64,000 bases of DNA from Phycisphaerae bacterium (GTDB taxonomy: Bacteria > Planctomycetota > Phycisphaerae > Sedimentisphaerales > Anaerobacaceae), in assembly GCA_028714855.1 (NCBI GenBank), contig JAQTLP010000005.1, positions 62,001 to 126,000 on the forward strand, given 5' to 3'. The notes below the pieces were generated by a model. The model was given only the letters and a program-made list of their open reading frames with translations, had not been told where the DNA came from and made no database searches. Position numbers and translations under genes: made by a program. Shown here in pieces: positions 56,001-62,542 of this stretch (the first letter of the stretch is position 1; each line of letters begins with the position of its first letter).

Positions 56001-56091
56001 CAAACCAAGTTATCTCGGCCCGCCCGAAAGCTATCGCAAAGGCTGTCCGGTTGTCTCGCCTGAAGGCTGTTCCCAGGGAAAGAAACCGTGA
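53083..56091 (+). CDS. GH115 xylan alpha-1,2-glucuronidase (lipoprotein)
   Basis: Removes (4-O-methyl)glucuronic acid from internal xylose units of polymeric xylan, complementing GH67. 1002 residues. Lipobox NLSSC (Cys near residue 25) predicts a lipid-anchored protein. GH115 blocks: VIAGSDKRGTIYGIYDLSEKIGVSPWYWWADVP, YRGIFINDEGWALGPW, LRLKANHLWPGMWGKYF, MWSDDNWGNIRRLP and YHYDFHGGPRSYEWLNTSP. The C-terminal beta-sandwich (YVSIEAEHYARAV to KIVVDTGG) is usual. AAGGAG precedes ATG. It lies 35 bp after GH67 and ends with a clear terminator. Confidence 0.94.
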   Translation: MRATNWTKIIVVTALCLFLLNLSSCVAPGAKPGVKPEVSITCPHRYVDTVASEGSFQLAKKNELAAIYVDSEDWAGVVRAAGDLRADINRVTGRTPKITNKETTLGKNTVIIGTLGKSKLIDQLVKEVKIDASKIDGKWESFIIAVVPKPLPGVENALVIAGSDKRGTIYGIYDLSEKIGVSPWYWWADVPAEHKDALFIKAGQYIEGPPAVKYRGIFINDEGWALGPWANEKFGGFNNKMYVHMFELLLRLKANHLWPGMWGKYFGEDPMSPKLADEYGIVMGSAHCEPLLFNNDPGARKWVSDTMGKWNYGTNKANICKVLDETVAARGQYENLYTVGLRGVHDTKMEGNIDIKAQVALLEQVFEDQRAILSKYIKKDITDIPQVFVPYKEVQDYLDSGLKVPDDVTIMWSDDNWGNIRRLPNPKDKPRAGGAGVYYHYDFHGGPRSYEWLNTSPIPRVWEQMHLAYQHGADRIWIVNVGDLKPMEFPISFFLDYAWNPDKWPAERLPEYTKLWAEQQFGPEYAVDIADILDKYTKYNGRRKPESLAPDTYSLVNYREAETVVAEYNEIADKAEKIYKSIPAKYKDAYYQLVQYPVAACANLNELYLALGKNRLYEKQGRAATNDMTDKVKELFKKDADLSNYYHKEMANGKWNHIMATTHIGYTSWNPPPKNIMPEVNNITLPKAADMGVAIEGSDSWWPMDNSKAILPEFDLFNQQKYYVEVFNRGQTPFDYKIESAEPWLIVTPNQGKVDKEQRVCVSVDWQKAPAGKNSAAITITGPDNKQVVVNAPINNPASPKPEEVKGFVESNGYVSIEAEHYARAVEAPPVKWLRIPDLSRTLSGITPVPVTSESQKPEGDSPRLEYPMYLFNSGKVEVKVYVCPTQNFLNTGGLRYAVSFDDETPQIVNIHVNDLAVPDWKYPPGWNQAVMENIKITTSEHNIGKPGEHVLKFWMVDPGIVLQKIVVDTGGVKPSYLGPPESYRKGCPVVSPEGCSQGKKP

Positions 56092-56148
56092 TTAAAAAAT
56101 TATCAGAGCCGCTATAGGCGACTCTGACTAAAATCCGGAATATCCTGC

Positions 56149-56190
56149 AAAAGGCCGCGGAAACAAATTAACGCGGCCTTTTGCTTTTTC
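56149..56190 (+). terminator. Terminator after GH115
   Basis: AAAAGGCCGCG (56149-56159) and CGCGGCCTTTT (56172-56182) form an 11-bp stem around a 12-nt loop; a further T-run follows at 56185-56189. Confidence 0.9.
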
Positions 56191-56289
56191 CCTTTGCCTT
56201 GCCAGCCGCTTCGGGTAGAATTCAAGGTCAGCACAAGAAAGCGAAATTTTTTAAGGCAAATAAACCATAAAAGCCACGGGAGAAAAAAA

Positions 56290-57081
56290 ATGAAAACAAA
56301 AAAAACAGTTTTAAAATCTATTGTGCTGCCTCTGGTGATTTTGCTGGTTATTCTCACAGCCGCATTCTTTCTTGTCGGCACCAGCCTGATAAAAAGCGGC
56401 ATTGAAAAGGCGGCCAGCTCCGCCCTCGGCGTGCCTGTCACAATAAAGGACATAGACCTGTCGATTTTACGGGGCCGTGTCATCGTACAGGGGCTGGTTG
56501 TGAAAAACCCGCCGGGTTATGCCAACGAAACCCTGCTGGAACTCGGCGAGGCAACGGTCAATCTTAATATCGGCTCGCTAATGAGTGACACCGTCAAGAT
56601 ACAGCTTGTAAAACTCGACGACACGAAGCTGACAATGGAGCAAAAAGGGCTGTCGAACAATCTCAAAGAAGTTTTGGACAATCTGCCCAAAGAGGAGAAG
56701 AAAGCAGAGCCGAAGGAAGAAGGCAAGAACCTGCTTATCAATCATCTAGAGATAACCAACACAGACGTCAGAGTCAAGGTGCTGCCTGTTCCCGGGAAAA
56801 GCGACACTATAAGCTTGAAACTCGACCCGATAATTATGGATAATCTCGGGACTGATAAAAAGCTCAGCATAGGCATACTGGCAGCGAAGGTCCTCAAAGC
56901 AATAGCGACAGGTGTTGCCAAACAAGGCGCCGGCGTACTGCCTGACGAAATGGTGAAAGGCATCGGGTCTTCGGCTGACAAGGCAACCGAGATGGGCAAA
57001 GCCGCAACCGAAGAAGGTAAGAAAGCACTCGACTCCGGAAAAGAAGCCCTTGAAGGCATCAAGGGACTCTTCAAGAAATAA
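56290..57081 (+). CDS. AsmA-like membrane-anchored protein
   Basis: 263 residues. N-terminal membrane helix (VLKSIVLPLVILLVILTAAFFLVG), then KSGIEKAASSALGVPVTIKDIDLSILRGRVIVQGLVVKNPPGY, the opening of AsmA/TamB-like beta-groove proteins thought to move or sort envelope lipids. The domain is short, one repeat unit and part of another, and residues 145-165 are a Lys/Glu linker. The C-terminal 60 residues are an amphipathic helix rich in Ala/Gly/Lys (ATEMGKAATEEGKKALDSGKEALEG). ATG 56290 follows GGGAG; the longer frame from 56194 has no similarity. Convergent with the YihY gene. Confidence 0.75.
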   Translation: MKTKKTVLKSIVLPLVILLVILTAAFFLVGTSLIKSGIEKAASSALGVPVTIKDIDLSILRGRVIVQGLVVKNPPGYANETLLELGEATVNLNIGSLMSDTVKIQLVKLDDTKLTMEQKGLSNNLKEVLDNLPKEEKKAEPKEEGKNLLINHLEITNTDVRVKVLPVPGKSDTISLKLDPIIMDNLGTDKKLSIGILAAKVLKAIATGVAKQGAGVLPDEMVKGIGSSADKATEMGKAATEEGKKALDSGKEALEGIKGLFKK

Positions 57082-57090
57082 ATATACCGA

Positions 57091-58410
57091 CTATAGATCT
57101 TTCAGAAGAACATTCGCCGGTGATTTTTCAATAGTTTCACCGAATTGCCGCAGGCAATTGGAGAGCTTATCCAGCTCGCTTACTTTGGCCACTGGTATAT
57201 CGGTAGTGCCATACTGCTCAAGCCGGTCAATGACGAACTTTATCGTGATTTTTTCAACGTCAACGGCGGGCTGATAGGCAAACTCGTTGTACTTGCCATT
57301 CCCGACCTCCGACAATACTCCAGCCTCTGACAGTTCGTATAAAATCTGCCTGACCAATCGAATCGGAATTTCCAGTTCGTGCGAAAACCAACGGGCATCG
57401 ACCGGCTTTTCAGCGTTGCAAAACTTTTTCACCGACCGCTGCACAATAAGCAAGGAAAGCTGCTTTTTGAACAATTTACTGACCGACAAACAATCGGGTT
57501 CAAACTCATACGTTTCGACATTTTGATGGGCAAACGACACCTCGGCGCCGAATAAAACAATAAGCCAGCTCATCTGAAGCCACAGTAAAAACAAAGGCAG
57601 CGCCGCAAAGCTGCCGTATATAGCGTATCTCGTGGTAATCTGAACCTGGAAATTGACGTATGCCCACTGAACAAACTGAAATAAAGCTCCTGCGACTATG
57701 CCGGCTATCAGGCCAGATACAAATCTCACCTTCGTATTCGGCATAAAAATGAAAATAAACGTGAAAGAAACCCAGACTGTAATATAAGGCAGCAACTTCA
57801 TCACATACCAGAACACCGGCCCAAAGTTTCTCAATACTGGAATTTTTTCGATTATGGTTTGAATCTGGCCGCAGAGAAAAACAGTTACCCCGCCGGCTAC
57901 TACCAACAAAATCGGGCATACGAGCATCGTTATCAGGTAATCGCTGAATTTCCTACCAAAAGTCCTCGGCTTAACTACGCCCCATATATCGTTAAAGGAA
58001 CCTTCAACACTGCCAAGTAAACTGATAATAGTCCAAAACAAGAAAACGACACCTATACCAGCTACGACACCGCCACTGGCCCGGTCGAGAAGTGAATTAG
58101 CAAAAGCAATAATCCTATTAGCAACTTCCTCATGACCTTTCATCTTTTCGAGAATTTGCGATGCCATGCGTTCCTGCAGCCCAAATCCCTTGGCGATTCC
58201 GAACATCAAGGCAATAACCGGCACAATCGAAAGCAATGAGTAGAAAGTCAGAGCAGATGCTCTAAACCTGCACTTGTTCTCGTCAAAGCCGCGAAAGGCA
58301 AGAACAATTATGCGGATAAGCCGGATGGCAAATGATTTGCTGCGAGGATGGTCCTTCAGGCGTATCCGCCAAATATCCCTTTTGACAAAATTCATCAATT
58401 TTGCGAACAT
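57091..58410 (-). CDS. YihY/BrkB-family membrane protein with winged-helix C-terminus
   Basis: 440 residues. Six membrane helices typical of YihY (BrkB, UPF0761): FRASALTFYSLLSIVPVIALMFGIAKGFG, SGGVVAGIGVVFLFWTIISLLGSVEGSFNDIWG, YGSFAALPLFLLWLQMSWLIVLFGAEVSFA. After residue ~300, a winged-helix-like domain (WFSHELEIPIRLVRQILYELSEAGVLSEVG) forms a cytoplasmic tail. ATG 58410 (MFAKLMNFVKRD) follows AAAGGG; the frame extends to 58665 with 85 unlikely residues. Earlier work on BrkB ascribed it RNase BN activity, later shown to be wrong; a transport role is likely but unknown. Confidence 0.88.
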   Translation of the reverse strand: MFAKLMNFVKRDIWRIRLKDHPRSKSFAIRLIRIIVLAFRGFDENKCRFRASALTFYSLLSIVPVIALMFGIAKGFGLQERMASQILEKMKGHEEVANRIIAFANSLLDRASGGVVAGIGVVFLFWTIISLLGSVEGSFNDIWGVVKPRTFGRKFSDYLITMLVCPILLVVAGGVTVFLCGQIQTIIEKIPVLRNFGPVFWYVMKLLPYITVWVSFTFIFIFMPNTKVRFVSGLIAGIVAGALFQFVQWAYVNFQVQITTRYAIYGSFAALPLFLLWLQMSWLIVLFGAEVSFAHQNVETYEFEPDCLSVSKLFKKQLSLLIVQRSVKKFCNAEKPVDARWFSHELEIPIRLVRQILYELSEAGVLSEVGNGKYNEFAYQPAVDVEKITIKFVIDRLEQYGTTDIPVAKVSELDKLSNCLRQFGETIEKSPANVLLKDL

Positions 58411-58576
58411 AACAGGCCCTTTCTTGTCTAAATTACACCACCCAATACCGCCGTGGCAGATTATACAGAACATCAGGACAGTTTTCAATAACGCTTGTTT
58501 AATATCGCGTGCTGCTCTTTCGTCTCGCTTCATCCGCCTGCGAAACGGAATTAGAGAATTGATTAACGTGGTGAAC

Positions 58577-58605
58577 TTGTGGCATAGGCGCAGTTTTGTT
58601 ATACT
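58577..58605 (+). promoter_or_regulatory. Promoter of the peptidoglycan-recycling operon, leaderless arrangement
   Basis: TTGTGG (58577-58582), 17-bp spacer, TATACT (58600-58605). The ATG at 58615 comes 9 nt later and has no Shine-Dalgarno, so a leaderless transcript is likely. Confidence 0.55.
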
Positions 58606-58614
58606 TTTGAAACA

Positions 58615-60483
58615 ATGGATGGAAGACAGTTTGCGAAATTGCTGATACCTGTAAAAAAGGCCCATTTAGGAAAAGGGATTTTTAGATGGCCCGCGAGGCC
58701 GATACTTGCCAGCCCACGCAGCGTCGATGTCCTGCCCCTCGAACAACTCAGCAGAGACTTAAAAGAAAAAAATATCAAAGCCAGCGTGGACAGGAATACT
58801 CTCGGTCAAGCGGCTGTGAAGGTAAACAGGGACAAGAAAATCGGAAACGACGAGGCATACAGGCTTGCCGTAACACCTGATGGAATAGAAGTTTATGCAA
58901 AAGCAGACGCTGGAGCATACTATGCTCTACAAACACTGAGAGACCTCGTTTCAATATACGGCAAGGTGCTGCCAGCGTGCGTTATAGAAGACAAGCCGGA
59001 TTTTCGCAGGCGAGGCATCTATCACGACTGCTCCCGCGGAAAAGTACCAAAACTGGCTACCCTCAAGGACCTCGTTGAGCGGCTTGCACACTGGAAGATT
59101 AATGAATTAGAGCTTTACGTGGAAAACGTTTTCGCCTTTAAACAACATCCAGATATCGGTAAAGGTTACAGCCCATTCACGGCGGAAGAGATTCTGTCTT
59201 TGCAGGAATGCTGCCGAGCGCACCATATAAAACTTGTCGGGTCATTAGCGAGTTTCGGACATTTTGAGAAGATTTTGTCGCTGCCAAAGTACAGGGACTT
59301 AGGCGAGATGCCGGGATTTCGAGGTTTTCCAGGCGGGACAACGCTTTGTCCGACCGACCCACGGTCGATTAAGCTAATCAGCGAACTTTACAGTGAATTT
59401 GTTCCGCTATTCGAGGCGGAGGATTTCAATGTCTGCTGCGATGAGACGTTGGAACTCGGCAAAGGGCGCAGCAAAGAACGTGCAACCCAAATCGGGGCCG
59501 GAGAAGTATACCTGGAATTTCTGCTAAAGATACATCGGCTGTGCGAGAAATACGGGAAACGGATGAACGCATGGGCAGACATGGTGCTGAAATATCCAGA
59601 GCTATTGAAGAAGCTGCCGCGAGAGATGGTACTTCTCAACTGGGAGTATGAAAGCAACGGGGAAAATATAGGGAAGACCGGCGAAATAGCAAAGTCAGGG
59701 ATGCGGTTTATGGTTTGTCCGGGGACGAGCGGATGGCTGACGCACGGCTCGCGGATGGCTAATTCGATGGGAAACGTAAGAAATTTTACTGCTGCCGGGC
59801 GGAGATATAACGCGGAAGGCCTGCTTAATACGGACTGGGGGGACAGGGGACATCACAACTTTCTCGGAGCAAGTCTTCACAGCTTCGCACACGGCGCGGC
59901 ACATTCATGGAACAGCAGAGCGGTTGACGAAAAAAGATTTACGGAGAATTTCTGTTATCACGTATTCGGCCAGAAGACAAACAAAATGGCAAAGAAGCTG
60001 ACGCTGTTAGGCAATACATATAGTATGTGCGGAAAACCGGTGCGTAACAAATCTTTGCTATATGATGCGCTGGTTGAGCCGCTTCTGCACACCGCCCCCC
60101 CTGCCCAAAGCTGCATCGATATGACCAAGCCGGCAGGATTGAGGCGGATTCTGGACAAGTTGTCTGACGGCAAGGGCTGGCCTGAAGCTTCAGGAACGAC
60201 GGAAGTATTTGAGAAAACAGCACTTAGAGAGCTAAAAGCGGCGGAGCGAATGGACTGCCTGGCGTGCAGGCGGGCACTGGCAGCAAAGGCGCTGCGAGCG
60301 GGTAAAGATGTTAACAAGTCAGAGTTAATGCAATTAGGCAAGTCAATAAAAGAGATGAGCGAAGAATTCGAGGAACTTTGGCTGCTGCGCAATAAAACTT
60401 CGCGATTGAAAGACAACATGAAACTATTTAAACAAGTCGAACGGGAATCGTATCATTTAGCCGATAAGAAGAAGAGATTATGA
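58615..60483 (+). CDS. GH20-like beta-N-acetylhexosaminidase, cytoplasmic
   Basis: 622 residues. N-terminal GH20b-type domain (residues about 25-125; LPLEQLSRDLKEKN to YYALQTLRDL), then a TIM barrel: FRRRGIYHDCSRGKVP, LVERLAHWKINELELYVEN, catalytic Asp-Glu in FNVCCDETLELGKG (in place of the common GGDE), and a late WGDRGHHN. No signal peptide is present (MDGRQFAKLLIPVKK). The operon with anmK and murQ suggests it removes GlcNAc from GlcNAc-anhydroMurNAc or related disaccharides, replacing NagZ; this is inferred. Stop overlaps anmK by four bases. Confidence 0.8.
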   Translation: MDGRQFAKLLIPVKKAHLGKGIFRWPARPILASPRSVDVLPLEQLSRDLKEKNIKASVDRNTLGQAAVKVNRDKKIGNDEAYRLAVTPDGIEVYAKADAGAYYALQTLRDLVSIYGKVLPACVIEDKPDFRRRGIYHDCSRGKVPKLATLKDLVERLAHWKINELELYVENVFAFKQHPDIGKGYSPFTAEEILSLQECCRAHHIKLVGSLASFGHFEKILSLPKYRDLGEMPGFRGFPGGTTLCPTDPRSIKLISELYSEFVPLFEAEDFNVCCDETLELGKGRSKERATQIGAGEVYLEFLLKIHRLCEKYGKRMNAWADMVLKYPELLKKLPREMVLLNWEYESNGENIGKTGEIAKSGMRFMVCPGTSGWLTHGSRMANSMGNVRNFTAAGRRYNAEGLLNTDWGDRGHHNFLGASLHSFAHGAAHSWNSRAVDEKRFTENFCYHVFGQKTNKMAKKLTLLGNTYSMCGKPVRNKSLLYDALVEPLLHTAPPAQSCIDMTKPAGLRRILDKLSDGKGWPEASGTTEVFEKTALRELKAAERMDCLACRRALAAKALRAGKDVNKSELMQLGKSIKEMSEEFEELWLLRNKTSRLKDNMKLFKQVERESYHLADKKKRL

Positions 60484-61637
60484 CAGGAAGTGAAATTACA
60501 AAGCTGCAAAGAAAAACACGGATGCGCGTGGCGGGATTGATGTCAGGCACATCAGCCGACGGTATTGACGCTGCAATTATTGATATTAACAAGGACAAGA
60601 TAAATGTCCTGGCGTATGATACGTTTCCGTATCCTGATGCGGTTCGCCGAGGTATCTTCAAACTTGTCGAATCGAAAGAGGCCGGGGCGGCGGATGTGAG
60701 TCACCTGAATTTTGTAATCGGCGAGGTATTTGCGGAGGCGGTGCTGAAGCTTTGCAGGAAAAGCAGAATAGATTTAAAGACGATTGACCTGATAGGGTCG
60801 CACGGACAAACAATTTATCATAATCCAAAGCGGCACTGCACTTTGCAGATTGGCGAGGCGGCGGTAATTGCCCAGCGGACGGGAATTACGACGGTGTCGG
60901 ATTTTCGGCCAAGAGATATGGCGGCGGGCGGGCAAGGGGCACCGCTGGTACCTTTCGCAGATTATATCCTGTTTCGAGACAAGAAAAAAAGCCGAGCCAT
61001 CCAGAATATCGGAGGGATTGCCAATGTGACTTATCTGCCGGCGGACTGTCAAAGGCGTGATATTATCGCCTTCGATACGGGGCCTGGGAATATGATAATC
61101 GACGGAATCGTTCGGCTGGTAACGAAGGGCAGAAAGAAATTTGACCAAAACGGCAAAATAGCCGGGCGAGGCACGGTTAATAAAAAATTGCTCAGTGATA
61201 TGCTGCGGTATCCGTTTTTCAGAAAGCGGCCTCCAAAATCGACCGGACGTGAGATGTTCGGGAAAGAATATTGCGATGCCTTATACAAGCGTACGATGAG
61301 AAAAAAACTTTCCGCCGAAGATATTATAGCTACTGCGACGGCTTTTACGGCAGCGAGCATAGGTTTATCCTATAAGCGATTTCTGCCCGCGATGCCGGGT
61401 GAACTGATATTGTGCGGCGGCGGGGCCAAAAACGATACGCTGATTAAGATGTTGCGGGAGGAGCTGGGCAGGGTTAAAATCCTCGACAGTTGCGACCTTG
61501 GCATTAACTGCGATGCCAAAGAGGCAATTTCGTTTGCCATATTGGCACACGCTACAATTAAAGGGATTGCCAACAATGTCCCCGGCGCTACCGGGGCAAA
61601 GGAACCATTAATCTTAGGGAAAATAGTACCCGCATAA
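60480..61637 (+). CDS. anmK: Anhydro-N-acetylmuramic acid kinase
   Basis: Opens and phosphorylates 1,6-anhydroMurNAc to MurNAc-6-phosphate in cell-wall recycling. 385 residues with the ATP-binding GLMSGTSADGIDAA (residues about 19-32), the substrate motif GSHGQTIYH, DFRPRDMAAGGQGAPLVPFADY, the catalytic-Asp block FDTGPGNMIID, and CGGGAKN near the end. The N-terminus has about 15 extra residues before RVAGLMSG; M15 in MRVAGLMSG is an alternative start, but the ATGA overlap supports the first. Confidence 0.95.
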   Translation: MTGSEITKLQRKTRMRVAGLMSGTSADGIDAAIIDINKDKINVLAYDTFPYPDAVRRGIFKLVESKEAGAADVSHLNFVIGEVFAEAVLKLCRKSRIDLKTIDLIGSHGQTIYHNPKRHCTLQIGEAAVIAQRTGITTVSDFRPRDMAAGGQGAPLVPFADYILFRDKKKSRAIQNIGGIANVTYLPADCQRRDIIAFDTGPGNMIIDGIVRLVTKGRKKFDQNGKIAGRGTVNKKLLSDMLRYPFFRKRPPKSTGREMFGKEYCDALYKRTMRKKLSAEDIIATATAFTAASIGLSYKRFLPAMPGELILCGGGAKNDTLIKMLREELGRVKILDSCDLGINCDAKEAISFAILAHATIKGIANNVPGATGAKEPLILGKIVPA

Positions 61638-62542
61638 TGAGAAGACACAAACCGCTTCCAACTACCGAAAAGAGTAACCGCAAAAGTAAAAAGATAGACC
61701 GGCTGTCAACGCAGCAGATAATAAAGCTGATTAATTCCGAGGACAAGCTTGTTGCACCCGCGGTCGGCAAAGAGCGCAAAAATATCGCCAAGGCGGTCGA
61801 TATGATAGTAGAGCGCCTTCGACAAGGAGGACGATTATTCTACGTTGGGGCCGGGACGAGCGGCCGGCTGGGCGTGCTTGATGCATCGGAATGTCCGCCG
61901 ACTTTCGGCGTTCGACCTTCTTTAGTGCAGGGGATTATAGCCGGCGGCAAACGTGCGCTGGTAAGGGCTGTAGAGGGAGCTGAAGACAGCGAAAATGACG
62001 GAGCAAAGGCAATAGTAAAAAAGGGGATTGGGGCAAAGGACGTGGTTATCGGAATTGCCGCCTGCGGTATAACCCCTTTCGTTCGCGGCGCTTTAAGGCA
62101 GGCAGCGAAAATAAAAACAGGCACTATCTTTATCACCTGTTCCAAGACAACAGGCAGAGACGTCCCCGCACAAATAGTCATAAACCCGATTGTAGGGCCG
62201 GAAGTCATTTGCGGTTCAACACGGATGAAGGCTGGCACGGCAACGAAACTTGTTCTCAATAGTCTAACCACGGCAGCAATGATTAAAATGGGCAAGGTCT
62301 ACGGGAACCTGATGGTTGACCTCAACGCAACAAACCAAAAGCTGCAAGACAGGTCCGTAAGAATTGTTTCACAATTGACCGGCCTTTCACGAACAAAGGC
62401 TCAGAAATTACTCGAGCAGGCAAAAGGGAAAGTCAAGCCTGCGGTCGTAATGCACTTTCGCAATGTGGATTCCCGCCGGGCAGATATTATCCTTCAGGAA
62501 AGCAGACAATCATTGAGAAAAGCCATAAGGGAAAATAAATGA
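61637..62542 (+). CDS. murQ: N-acetylmuramic acid 6-phosphate etherase
   Basis: Cleaves the D-lactyl ether of MurNAc-6-P to give GlcNAc-6-P. 301 residues: SIS-domain block RLFYVGAGTSGRLGVLDASECPPTFG, catalytic Glu in AVEGAEDSENDGA, and the tail CGSTRMKAGTATKLVLNSLTTAAMIKMGKVYGNLMVDL that is invariant in MurQ. The first 20 residues are basic and rich in Lys/Ser. The ATG overlaps the anmK stop by one base (TAATG), and its stop overlaps the symporter start by four. Confidence 0.96.
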   Translation: MRRHKPLPTTEKSNRKSKKIDRLSTQQIIKLINSEDKLVAPAVGKERKNIAKAVDMIVERLRQGGRLFYVGAGTSGRLGVLDASECPPTFGVRPSLVQGIIAGGKRALVRAVEGAEDSENDGAKAIVKKGIGAKDVVIGIAACGITPFVRGALRQAAKIKTGTIFITCSKTTGRDVPAQIVINPIVGPEVICGSTRMKAGTATKLVLNSLTTAAMIKMGKVYGNLMVDLNATNQKLQDRSVRIVSQLTGLSRTKAQKLLEQAKGKVKPAVVMHFRNVDSRRADIILQESRQSLRKAIRENK

